A stretch of 64,000 bases of DNA from Longispora albida DSM 44784 (lineage in GTDB: Bacteria; Actinomycetota; Actinomycetes; Mycobacteriales; Micromonosporaceae): contig NZ_KB903833.1 in NCBI RefSeq assembly GCF_000379825.1, positions 125,022 through 189,021 on the forward strand, written 5' to 3'. The notes under the pieces are model-generated. The model saw nothing but the letters and a program-made list of their open reading frames with translations. It had not been told where the DNA came from and did no database searches. The position numbers were made by a program, and so were the translations under genes. This document shows, piece by piece, positions 36,949-45,098 of this stretch (position 1 is the stretch's first letter; every line of letters starts with the position of its first letter).

Positions 36949-37020
36949 GCCACATCAGTAGGCCACATCATGAGGCATTAAGTCAACTGATGCGGCCTAC
37001 TCGTGTGGCCTACTGGTGTG
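36949..37020. repeat. Symmetric array of 13-bp repeats (consensus TGATGTGGCCTAC)
   Basis: Plus-strand copies at 36988-37000 (TGATGCGGCCTAC) and 37001-37013 (TCGTGTGGCCTAC), plus a partial copy at 37014-37020. Minus-strand copies at 36970-36958 and a partial at 36957-36949. AGTAGGCCACA (36957-36967) and TGTGGCCTACT (37004-37014) form a perfect 11-bp inverted repeat. The A/T-richer centre has TTGACT on minus. It lies between divergent genes, so it is an operator or iteron-like array. Confidence 0.7.
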
Positions 37021-37035
37021 TGAGACGATGGCGGC

Positions 37036-37242
37036 ATGAGCGGCGATGCTGAATTCCCCGAGCGCAGGGCGGTCCGTGAGGCGGCCGAGGCGCTGCGCGC
37101 GGCAGCCCCCCGGCTGCATGACGCAGTGATTGCGGCGGCTCGCGCTGGTGTGCGGCAGGCCGACATCGTGCTCGACTCTGGGTACTCCCGCGAGCAGGTG
37201 CGGCGCATCCTTCGCGAGGCAGGCATCGGGCCGAGCCGGTAG
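37036..37242 (+). CDS. Small helix-turn-helix-like protein
   Basis: 68 residues. Two helices in the first half, then VRQADIVLDSGYSREQVRRILREAGI, a plausible HTH (turn at SGYS). No strong Shine-Dalgarno (GGCGGC only). It sits directly beside the 13-bp repeat array, which makes it the natural candidate to bind it. Not assigned to a known family. Confidence 0.6.
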   Translation: MSGDAEFPERRAVREAAEALRAAAPRLHDAVIAAARAGVRQADIVLDSGYSREQVRRILREAGIGPSR

Positions 37243-37247
37243 GACGC

Positions 37248-37294
37248 AAAAAGCCCCGCCCCGCCGACCCTGTTACAGGTCAGCGAGGCGGGGC
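37248..37294 (-). terminator. Terminator of the leftward prophage late operon
   Basis: GCCCCGCC (37253-37260) with GGCGGGGC (37287-37294), inner GACCCTG/CAGGTC pairing, then five T on the minus strand (37252-37248). First strong terminator after the leftward phage genes. Confidence 0.85.
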
Positions 37295-37311
37295 GTCGTG
37301 TGCAGCGGGTG

Positions 37312-37557
37312 TTACTCGGCTCGGATGAGCGGGGTTCCGTCGCGGTCGCGCGGGTCGGCGACAGGCGTTACCCGGGGCCGGACCACACCGAGGTACACCG
37401 CGAGGTCAGCAACAGCGGCGACCGCGAGGACGAGGGCGGCGACCTGCGATTCGTCGAGCGGGACCAGGCGCAGTGCGACCAGGGCGAGTAGAACGGCCTT
37501 GGTGGTGACGGAGATGGCCGCGCCAAGCGCGGTCGGGGTCAGGGTGGCGGGGTTCAA
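37312..37557 (-). CDS. Two-helix holin-like protein
   Basis: 81 residues from a TTG at 37557, confirmed by AAGGAG six bases upstream and a TTGA overlap with the previous stop. Two hydrophobic helices (TALGAAISVTTKAVLLALVALRLV and ESQVAALVLAVAAVADLAVYLGVV) with a short acidic turn between them and a charged tail: a class II holin layout. Last gene of the lysis cassette. Confidence 0.65.
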   Translation of the reverse strand: MNPATLTPTALGAAISVTTKAVLLALVALRLVPLDESQVAALVLAVAAVADLAVYLGVVRPRVTPVADPRDRDGTPLIRAE

Positions 37558-37841
37558 CGTTTCTCCTTCGTGAGGGTGTCGATGACGGCGCGGAGGCGGG
37601 CGATTTCGGTGCGGGCGTCGGCCAGCTCGGCGGCCATGCGCTGCATCTCGGTGCGCAGCTCGACAGCGAGCGCACCGGCGGCGTCAGCGACGGCCTGGGC
37701 AGCTTGTGCCCGCAGGGCGTCACGTTCGGCGTAGAGCCGGGCTATCTCGGCGGTGCGGGCGCGGCGGGCGAGCAGGGCGGCGATGATGCTAGAGACAGCC
37801 CCGGTCCCGAGTAGCGCAACGATCAGTTCCGGGGCGGCCAC
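37554..37841 (-). CDS. Membrane-anchored coiled-coil protein of the lysis cassette
   Basis: 95 residues from GTG 37841 with AAGGAG upstream. One N-terminal TM helix (LIVALLGTGAVSSIIAALLA) followed by a long coiled coil to the C-terminus (ARTAEIARLYAERDAL...TEMQRMAAELADARTEIARLRAVIDTL). Location between endolysin and holin suggests a second holin or an envelope-disrupting accessory. Confidence 0.6.
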   Translation of the reverse strand: MAAPELIVALLGTGAVSSIIAALLARRARTAEIARLYAERDALRAQAAQAVADAAGALAVELRTEMQRMAAELADARTEIARLRAVIDTLTKEKR

Positions 37842-37843
37842 GG

Positions 37844-38728
37844 TTACTCCTTGAGGCGTGCGGCCTGCGCGTCAAGCACGGCCTTGGCGACTTCTGCGGC
37901 GGTCGGGGGCTTGGGTAGGTACGGGGCGACGGCTGCGGCGAGCGCGGCCGGATCAATGCCGCCGGTTGCCTGCTTGTCGAGGCGCTGCTCGATCCCGGTC
38001 ACCTTGCCAGTGAGCGCGCCGATAGCCGCCTGGGCTTCGCGGACGAGAGCGCTGGTGTTGCTGTGCGCGAGAGCATTGGAGTTGACCGCTCCGCCGCGTG
38101 CTGCGGCCTGGTCGTAGACGGCGCCGTCGCCGCCGGCCCTGACCCAGTCGGCGCGGGACGGCGCCCAGTTGTCGAACAGCAGCTTGAGGCGGAAGTCCTG
38201 TACGGGGTCCACGTCTTCGGGTTCCTTCACGGGTTCGGGGTTGGGGCTGGTGTTGCCGGTGATGACCGACAGCACAGCGGACATGGCCTCGGGGCTGCCC
38301 GCGTGCTGGCGGAGGAAACTGATGTGGACATGCCACAGATGGCTGTCGTCGGATGTGGCCGGGTGTCCGTGGTAGGTGTCCCAGCCGGTCACGTCGCGGC
38401 CGTTGAGAGTGCCGTAGAACTCGCGGCAGTAGTTGAGCCTGGGGTCGTTCTGGTCTTTGGCTGAGGCGAGCAGCCGACCAGTGACGAGCCGCATGTCGGC
38501 GGGGTTCATGTTCATGTCGACGGCGCTGGCCCAGGTCGCCTGGCCTGCCCGGTCCTCGGGTAGCTGCACGCTGTAGTTCGACGTGGGCTGGTCTTCACGG
38601 CTGATGTGATAGCCGCCGGTGCGGGCGTGCGCCGGGTCGCCGACGATGCCGGAGCAGACCGCGGAGGCGATGGCCGTTTCCCACGCGTCGGCGAACTGCC
38701 TCATGGCTGGGGTGGCGATGGTGGTCAC
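37844..38728 (-). CDS. Phage endolysin with M15-type peptidase domain
   Basis: 294 residues from GTG 38728. The N-terminal ~155 residues form a D-Ala-D-Ala-carboxypeptidase-like (M15) domain: HARTGGYHISRED (His), SAVDMNM (Asp) and HLWHVHISF (His pair) supply the zinc ligands and catalytic residues. The C-terminal half has a linker and helical repeats (SALVREAQAAIGALTGKVTGIEQRLDK), perhaps for wall binding or oligomerisation. Cuts peptidoglycan peptides at lysis. Confidence 0.82.
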   Translation of the reverse strand: MTTIATPAMRQFADAWETAIASAVCSGIVGDPAHARTGGYHISREDQPTSNYSVQLPEDRAGQATWASAVDMNMNPADMRLVTGRLLASAKDQNDPRLNYCREFYGTLNGRDVTGWDTYHGHPATSDDSHLWHVHISFLRQHAGSPEAMSAVLSVITGNTSPNPEPVKEPEDVDPVQDFRLKLLFDNWAPSRADWVRAGGDGAVYDQAAARGGAVNSNALAHSNTSALVREAQAAIGALTGKVTGIEQRLDKQATGGIDPAALAAAVAPYLPKPPTAAEVAKAVLDAQAARLKE

Positions 38729-38823
38729 AGCGTGGTGTCCTCCCTGGTGGCGGGCATGGTGAGGGGGCGCACGCGTGCGGGGCGCGGCGCTGGGGCGGGT
38801 TGCGCGGGGTGGCTACGGTGGCA

Positions 38824-38861
38824 GGGCGGCTGGCGCCTTCCCCCGTGGGTGCCAGCCGCCC
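38824..38861 (-). terminator. Hairpin between tail and lysis modules
   Basis: GGGCGGCTGGC (38824-38834) pairs perfectly with GCCAGCCGCCC (38851-38861). It falls just past the last tail gene, in a 144-bp gap. No T-run; probably partial termination or mRNA protection. Confidence 0.65.
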
Positions 38862-38872
38862 CGCATGCGGGG

Positions 38873-39403
38873 TTAGCGGACGCGGCGGAGGCTGAACCGG
38901 GCCGGCACGGCACCGGCGGCTAGGAAGTTCAGCGGGCCTGCCGCGCCGTGGAACACCAGCACCTCGACGTAGGCGCCGGGCGTGGCGTCGAACTCCGCCG
39001 TCAGGGTGAACGGGGCGTGGTTCGACGGAAGTGCGTTGTACCGCTGGTCAGCGAGCCAGATACCGCCGCTGAGGCGGATGTGCGCCGCGCGCATCAGCCC
39101 TGTGCTGGTGTCCTGTAGCGCGAACGCTGCCGACACCACGTACGTCCCTGCGGCAGGCACGGTGAGCCTCATGGGGTAGTTCGCGAGATCGGCTGTTCCG
39201 GGCGTGGCTGTGGCGATGGCCTGCCACGGGATCGGGACCTCCGCCCCGGCTGCGACGGGGTAGTCGGTGGTGCGGGTGAGTACCGCGTACGCGCCGCGCA
39301 GCACCGCATCGTGGTCCTCGACGGCAGCGGCTACGGCGTTGATGTACTCCGGCGTTGCGACCTGCCCGTACTCCTGGGCCGGGAAATCAACGGGTGGTGT
39401 CAT
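38873..39403 (-). CDS. Phage tail fibre/minor tail protein, jelly-roll-like tip
   Basis: 176 residues from ATG 39403, ATGA overlap with the tail gene upstream. N-terminal helix (PEYINAVAAAVEDHDAVL), then a beta-rich domain (YPMRLTVPAAGTYVVSAAFALQDTSTG...RAAHIRLSGG...YVEVLVFHG) with a C1q/TNF-like look, common for receptor-binding tips. The last tail gene before lysis, fitting a host-recognition role. Inference only. Confidence 0.6.
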   Translation of the reverse strand: MTPPVDFPAQEYGQVATPEYINAVAAAVEDHDAVLRGAYAVLTRTTDYPVAAGAEVPIPWQAIATATPGTADLANYPMRLTVPAAGTYVVSAAFALQDTSTGLMRAAHIRLSGGIWLADQRYNALPSNHAPFTLTAEFDATPGAYVEVLVFHGAAGPLNFLAAGAVPARFSLRRVR

Positions 39404-41718
39404 GCGGTGATCCCCCATGCGTGTGTGCCCCACGCGCCTTGTCCCCAGCGCAGGACGGCCGGGGCGCGGCGTGCGGTGATGGTCTGCGTGTAGCCCGAGC
39501 TGCTGAGCCGGTCGGTGATGCCGCTGATCCAGTACTCGCCGTCGAGCGCGAGGCCATCGGGGTCGGTGACGCGTACCCGGTCGCCGAGCTGTAGCCGGGG
39601 GTCGCCGATGATGTCGAGGCCGGTGATGGCGGGCTGTGGCCAGGCGAGGTCGGACAGCAGCTCTGCGCCGAGGGCGTCGGCGACCTGCTGCGTCTGCACC
39701 CACGGCCCTGCCGGAAGGGTGAGAGGCTGCGGCCCGAACCGCTGCACGGACTTGGCGTCGGTGACAGTGTGCTCAACCTCAGGGCCGACGATCAGCGCGT
39801 ACCCGGCGACACTGATCGTCGGGGTGCCCGCCGTATTCGCGGTGTACAGCACGTCGCCCGTTCCGTTGGTGAGCAGGAGACGTGCTTTCGTGGCCTGCCA
39901 CTCCACGACCATGCCCGTCTCACCCGTCCCCGGATCTCCGGTGCCGTCAGGGTTACGGGCCAGGGTGACCTGTGTGGACGGTGCCGGGAGGCCGATGCTC
40001 ACCGGATCGATGGCGTAGGCGGGTTTGGTGAACGCGACCCACAGCTCGATCCGGCTGCGCGGCTCGATCCGGTGCACCTCCGTGCTCTCGTACAGCAGCG
40101 ACGATGCCAGGTCGCGGCGCACCGGCCGGTAGGTGACGGTGATCTGATTGCGTACCCGGTCGAGTTCATCAGCCGACGCCAGGCCCAGCAGCGAGTTCGC
40201 TGCGGTGAGGGCGCGTACCGGGGTGTGTGCCCGGCGGGACGCCGCGCGGGTCCGGTAGTGGAACACGCCCTGTTCGTCGAGCATCACGGTCGCCTGCTCG
40301 GCGGCGGCGAGTTCCTTAAGCAGCGCCCACGCCTCACGCGGCGTGTGATCGAGCACCCCGACAAGATCGAGAGCCGAGGTGTCCAGCCGCGCCGTGGGAA
40401 CGAACCCCGGCTCGTGCGGCCACTGCACGCCGGTGCGGTGCCAGATCATGACCTCACACACCGGCTGATACGCGGTGAAAGCAGCTCGCAGGTTCAGCGG
40501 GGCCAGCCCTGCGGGGTCAAACGTCGCCGTGGTCTCGGTGCCGTTGAGGAAGAACCTCACCTGCCCGGCGGCAAGGTCGAGGCTCACACCCGCGTGGTGC
40601 CATCCGCCGTCATCGGGCACGGCCGGCCCGTACACGTCGCGGTAGACCGTGCCCGGCCCGCCCTCCGGCCCGCTGGGGTTGTAGGCGTAGCGCATGCACA
40701 GCCGATGATCGGCACCTGCACCAAGCCACAGGGAACCCTTGAAAACGTTGGGCTTGGACCCAGCGAACGCCGTGTAGCCCGCGCGCAGCCGCGCACCGTC
40801 CGGGAGCGGCTCGTTTCGGCGGCGGGTCCACCAGGCGACCGTCACACGCTGCCAGGTCCGGGTACCCGAAGGCATACCCGGCGGCTCGGCCGGGGTGCAG
40901 GCGACTTCCGCTGACTGCCAGCCGACCGTGCCAGGCTTCGCGTCGGCGGCGAGCACGTACCTGCCCGGGATGAACGCCGGGGCGGCGGGTGCTGAGCCGA
41001 AGGAGTTCGGTGCGGTGCTGTACGCGCGGCCCAGTCCGATCACGGTGCTGAACTCCGAACCGTTGACCCGGTACGGGTGCGTCGAGCCCCACATCGGGGC
41101 GTACACATCCGGTTCAGCGCCGCGCGGCGCGGCGTCGAACGTGATCGCCGCCCCGCCCCGCGCAGCACGCGCACCGTAGGCGATCAGTCCGGCGATCCAC
41201 GTGCCTGACAGGCCAGCGGATGTTTCCACGGCTGGGACTGCGGTGGTGTGGCGGAAGAACTCCCGGTAGTCCAGGGCGTCGAGCTTCACTGTGCGGCGGG
41301 CAGCATCCGCTGTGACGGACCGCGTGAGGCCAGTGAAGCGCCTGAGGTACTGCGTCCCGGTAGCGGTCATCATGCCGATGTCAGCCGTGACCGGCCGCGC
41401 GAGGCGTTCCCGCCCGGCCAGAGGCGAGGCTGGGTTGGTGCGGGAAAACCACCAGGCGGCGTGCCGGGCGCTGTCGGCCGGATCGCCGATCGTCAGTTCA
41501 GCGGACAGGGCAGCGGCGGCGGCCCCCTCAGTGAGAGCGACCTCGTCGGGCAGTTCACCCGACAGTGCCCGGTCCACGCTGATACTCCCTACCTGGGCCG
41601 ACAGGTCGTCGATCCCGCTGCCGTACCCGTCGCCGTCCCAGTCCGCCCGCAGCCGCAGCACCGGGCGGCGCTCCGGGGACTCGATCGCTGCGGCCAGCTC
41701 GGTCGAGGCGGGAAGCAT
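39400..41718 (-). CDS. Phage minor tail protein with LamG-like insertion
   Basis: 772 residues. The N-terminal ~190 and C-terminal ~300 residues look like a baseplate/distal-tail hub; residues ~250-430 contain a concanavalin/LamG-like sandwich (GWHHAGVSLDLAAGQVRFFLNGTETTATFD is typical). The C-terminus ends in WGQGAWGTHAWG. Likely carbohydrate contact on the host surface. Position downstream of the tape measure and distal tail gene fits. Confidence 0.75.
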   Translation of the reverse strand: MLPASTELAAAIESPERRPVLRLRADWDGDGYGSGIDDLSAQVGSISVDRALSGELPDEVALTEGAAAAALSAELTIGDPADSARHAAWWFSRTNPASPLAGRERLARPVTADIGMMTATGTQYLRRFTGLTRSVTADAARRTVKLDALDYREFFRHTTAVPAVETSAGLSGTWIAGLIAYGARAARGGAAITFDAAPRGAEPDVYAPMWGSTHPYRVNGSEFSTVIGLGRAYSTAPNSFGSAPAAPAFIPGRYVLAADAKPGTVGWQSAEVACTPAEPPGMPSGTRTWQRVTVAWWTRRRNEPLPDGARLRAGYTAFAGSKPNVFKGSLWLGAGADHRLCMRYAYNPSGPEGGPGTVYRDVYGPAVPDDGGWHHAGVSLDLAAGQVRFFLNGTETTATFDPAGLAPLNLRAAFTAYQPVCEVMIWHRTGVQWPHEPGFVPTARLDTSALDLVGVLDHTPREAWALLKELAAAEQATVMLDEQGVFHYRTRAASRRAHTPVRALTAANSLLGLASADELDRVRNQITVTYRPVRRDLASSLLYESTEVHRIEPRSRIELWVAFTKPAYAIDPVSIGLPAPSTQVTLARNPDGTGDPGTGETGMVVEWQATKARLLLTNGTGDVLYTANTAGTPTISVAGYALIVGPEVEHTVTDAKSVQRFGPQPLTLPAGPWVQTQQVADALGAELLSDLAWPQPAITGLDIIGDPRLQLGDRVRVTDPDGLALDGEYWISGITDRLSSSGYTQTITARRAPAVLRWGQGAWGTHAWGITA

Positions 41719-42566
41719 CAGCCCACCTCCGCAAGGGTCATCTCAGCGTCGTGCAGGTCAGCCCACGGGTACGTGTCGGTGAGGGACGTGATGGACACAC
41801 GCGGCACGCCACGACCAGGCCGCCACGGCCCCGCCGTCGCGGACAGGTCAGCGCGCAGCGCGTCAACCGCAACGACAGTCGCCGCTGTGACGGTCGACGG
41901 GGTGGCCTTGATCATGACCGCAGCCCACGCTGCCCCGGCGGGGAACGTGCCGGTGAAGGAGAGCCGTGTCCAGGCCGCCGCGACAGTCGCGGCAGCACCG
42001 GCGAACGTTCCGGTGCCGCCTGTTGCGGTGAGCCAGGTTCCTGCGAGGCGCAGCTCGACGGCGCGCGTAGACCGCACCGATGCGGACACCGCGAGGGGCA
42101 GCCCAGCGGCCCCGGGCAGAGTCTCGGCAGCGAGTACCCCGCCGGCCGGTGAGGCTGGCAGCGACCACTCAACCACCCTCAGCCCGTGCACCGGCTGGTA
42201 TCCGGATGGCATGACCGAAGCGAGGGACTCCCCTGCCCCGGCCACGCTGAACCCGGCAACGCCAGCCAGCACGTCGCTGCCGCTGGCGGCGTTGGGCGTG
42301 AAGTAGTTCCACGGCACATCCTGCGGCAGCATCAGGAACGGGCCGCGCCCCTGCGTGTGGAACGCCTCCAGAATGGCGTACTGGGCATCGGTGAGTGCCC
42401 GCCACGCCAGGCTGTACGTGCGGCGAGGCTGGCCCGTGTAGTCGATCGCCCTGCCACCGCCCAGCGTCCGGTGCTCGCCGAGCATGGGCTCCGCAGTTGC
42501 CTGCACGCCCCGCAGCGGCGGCGGCAGGGCGGTGAGGTTCCCGGTGGTGCCGAGGTACAGGGGCAT
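41718..42566 (-). CDS. Phage distal tail/minor tail protein
   Basis: 282 residues. First half resembles distal tail proteins (GTTGNLTALPPPLRGVQATAEPM...RRTYSLAWRALTDAQYAILEAFHTQGRGPFLMLPQDVPWNYF); the second half is a carbohydrate-binding-like beta sandwich (VRSTRAVELRLAGTWLTATGGTGTF). TGATG overlap with the next gene. Immediately downstream of the tape measure, where Dit-type proteins sit. Confidence 0.72.
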   Translation of the reverse strand: MPLYLGTTGNLTALPPPLRGVQATAEPMLGEHRTLGGGRAIDYTGQPRRTYSLAWRALTDAQYAILEAFHTQGRGPFLMLPQDVPWNYFTPNAASGSDVLAGVAGFSVAGAGESLASVMPSGYQPVHGLRVVEWSLPASPAGGVLAAETLPGAAGLPLAVSASVRSTRAVELRLAGTWLTATGGTGTFAGAAATVAAAWTRLSFTGTFPAGAAWAAVMIKATPSTVTAATVVAVDALRADLSATAGPWRPGRGVPRVSITSLTDTYPWADLHDAEMTLAEVG

Positions 42567-42567
42567 G

Positions 42568-45078
42568 TCAGCCTCTCCGGTTCAGGTACCGGTCACCGGT
42601 ACGGGCTGCGGCGGCCACTGCCTCGGGCCGCTGGGTCAGCACGCCCTCGACCATGTCGCTGACCGCGCGTTCTCCAATCTGGACAGTCACGTAAACCGGC
42701 CCGCCGCCGCCCGCGCCGAGCATCCCGGCCAGGCGGTTCAGTGGAATCACGGCCTCGTCCTGGCCGCCCTCGCCGACCACGGCCAGCCGCCCGCCCGGGG
42801 TCGCCGGGACGATGCCGCCCTTAGCCAGCATCGGAATGTCGGGGAACAGGTCCGGCACCGAGAACCCCTGGCCTCCGATGCCGGGCACCCAGTCCGGGAT
42901 ACGGATCGAGAACCCGAGGTCCAACCTGTTCCACAGGCTGATCAAGAAGTTCAGCCCGGACCGTCCGGCGCTGACCAGGCCGTCGAACAGGCCAGACGCC
43001 GCCGACGTGATGCGGCCCTTGAGCCCGAGCACGAACCCGACGAACGAGTCGATCTTGGATGAGATCCAGCCGAGCGCGGCCGACGCCCCGTCGAAGATCA
43101 TCCGGAAGTAGCCGATCACCAGGTCACGAGCCCAGCGCAGCACGCCGAGCAGCAGGTCCCAGGCACCCCGCCAGATCGACAGGATGAAATTCAGGTACCA
43201 GGTGACGGCGGCGACGATCCACGACCACACAGTTTTGATCGCGCCCCAGACGGCCTCCCAGGCCGCCACGGTCGCCTTTTTCACGGTGTCCCAGTTGGCA
43301 ATGATCAGCGCCACCACTGCGATCACGAACGCGATGACCCAGCCGATCGGCCCCATCGCCACCACCCACGCGGCGGCCATCCGTGCGGCCTGCATGAGGC
43401 TCTGAGTACCCATGAGAATCCAGCCGCCCACCATCCGGGCGAACGTCAGGGACGCGACACCAGCGGCCTGCGCCTGGGCGGCCTGTATGACCAGCCACGC
43501 GGCGGCCGAGCGGGCGGCCTGAACGCCGGACTGCACGGCCAGCAGTACCCAGCCCGCGACGTGACGGGCGAACGTCACAGCGGCCGTGGCAGCGGAGCGG
43601 ACCGCGCCGCCGTCCATGAGCGCGTACGCGACGAGCAGGCGGCCGGCGTTCCAGATCGCTTGTGCGCCAAGGAAAATCCAGCGCGCCACCATCGCCACGA
43701 CCTGAGCGGAGTGCACAGCGGCGGCACGGATCGCGGCGACTTGCGTCATCACCCACGCGGCGGCCGTCTTGACGCCGGTGACGGTGGCCGTGACGCCCAG
43801 GGCGATCAGGTGCGGCAGGAAGATCGCGGCGATGATCCCGGCGACGACTTGCAGCGGCACCTTGTTGGCGTCGACCCAGTGATAGAAGTCCGATAGGGCC
43901 GGGATGATGTCGCCAGAGATGAATCCGGCCACCAGCTTCACGGACGGCCCGAAGTTGGCCGACAGGTAGCCGGTGACCTCCTTCAGTACCGGCAGGCCCT
44001 TACCACCGACGAAATCGACGAACGCCGTCTGCACCTGCCGTTTGAACGCCTCAAGGCTGCTGGCTGCCGTGTCGTGCAGCGTCGCGCCAGCCTTGTCGGT
44101 GGCTCCGGTGAGCTGGCCGAGGCCGGCAACGGCGCTGCTGGGGTCCAGCGCGTACAGCGCACCCTGCAAGTCCTCGGACTTGGTGCCGAACAGCCCGAAC
44201 GCGACAGTGGCGGCGTCCGCCTTGCCTTGGGTCTTGCGCAGCCGGTCGAGCACCTCGTCGAGGGCTGCGGCAGCGGCCGGGCCGCCCTTGGCGACCGCCG
44301 CGCGCATCTTGTCGGCGTTGAGGCCAAGGGCGGCGAAGCTTGCCGCTGACTCGGCGGTCCCTTCAACAGCGCGGATCGCGAACTCTTTCAAGGCGTCCGC
44401 TGCAACATCGCTGTCCCTGGCACCGGCCTTGATCGCCTGTGACAGCAGCCCGAGGGCCTGCGGTCCGGACAGCCCGAGCTTGGCGAACTGAACCGAGTAC
44501 TCGTTGAACGTGTCAACGAGGTCGTCAGCCTTGTTCGCGCCGTTCTGCGCGCCGGCCGTGATCAGGTCGAACGCTTCCTTGGCGTTCTTCGCCAGGCCGT
44601 TGCGGAGGATGTTGCCGACCGCTGTCGCCGTTCGGCCGACTTCCTCGCCAAGCACCTCGGCCACGGTCAGCAGCCCGCCCGACACCTGCTTGATCTCAGC
44701 GACCGTAGCGTCACGGCCCAGGATGCCGTTCTGGGTAGCAGCGCGGATGGCGTCGCTGACCCCTGCTAGGGATTCGCCGTAGCCTGCGGAGTACAGCGCC
44801 CCGGCTGCCTGCCCGTACCGCTTGGCCTCAGGGCCGGTAGCGCCGAGCTGGGCGGTCAGCCTGGCGTTCGCCGCCTCGGTGTCCATCGCCCCGGCCAGCC
44901 CGCCGACGAGAGCGGCCCCGATGGCGATGCCGGCCGCAGCCGCCGCGATGGCCCCGGCTTTGAGGGTGCCGAGCAGACCCTCGAACGCGCCCTCTGTCTC
45001 GTCAAGCCCCTTGCGGGCCTGGCTGCTGTCGATCGAGACCGTGCCGAACAACTCACCGACGTTGAGGGCCACGAGCAC
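42568..45078 (-). CDS. Phage tape measure protein
   Basis: 836 residues from GTG 45078; a GTG two codons later (45072) has the better GAGGGG spacing. N-terminal helices, a TMP core (SGGLLTVAEVLGEEVGRTATAVGNIL), then from ~430 to ~590 hydrophobic helices with an approximate 40-residue repeat (AARSAAAWLV...FARMVGGWILMGTQSLMQAARMAAAWVV), and a C-terminal tail-tip region with GGGGPVYVTVQIG. At about 0.15 nm per residue this predicts a tail near 125 nm. Acts as ruler and in DNA delivery. Confidence 0.9.
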   Translation of the reverse strand: MLVALNVGELFGTVSIDSSQARKGLDETEGAFEGLLGTLKAGAIAAAAAGIAIGAALVGGLAGAMDTEAANARLTAQLGATGPEAKRYGQAAGALYSAGYGESLAGVSDAIRAATQNGILGRDATVAEIKQVSGGLLTVAEVLGEEVGRTATAVGNILRNGLAKNAKEAFDLITAGAQNGANKADDLVDTFNEYSVQFAKLGLSGPQALGLLSQAIKAGARDSDVAADALKEFAIRAVEGTAESAASFAALGLNADKMRAAVAKGGPAAAAALDEVLDRLRKTQGKADAATVAFGLFGTKSEDLQGALYALDPSSAVAGLGQLTGATDKAGATLHDTAASSLEAFKRQVQTAFVDFVGGKGLPVLKEVTGYLSANFGPSVKLVAGFISGDIIPALSDFYHWVDANKVPLQVVAGIIAAIFLPHLIALGVTATVTGVKTAAAWVMTQVAAIRAAAVHSAQVVAMVARWIFLGAQAIWNAGRLLVAYALMDGGAVRSAATAAVTFARHVAGWVLLAVQSGVQAARSAAAWLVIQAAQAQAAGVASLTFARMVGGWILMGTQSLMQAARMAAAWVVAMGPIGWVIAFVIAVVALIIANWDTVKKATVAAWEAVWGAIKTVWSWIVAAVTWYLNFILSIWRGAWDLLLGVLRWARDLVIGYFRMIFDGASAALGWISSKIDSFVGFVLGLKGRITSAASGLFDGLVSAGRSGLNFLISLWNRLDLGFSIRIPDWVPGIGGQGFSVPDLFPDIPMLAKGGIVPATPGGRLAVVGEGGQDEAVIPLNRLAGMLGAGGGGPVYVTVQIGERAVSDMVEGVLTQRPEAVAAAARTGDRYLNRRG

Positions 45079-45098
45079 CCCCTCGGCGCGTTGTTCAG

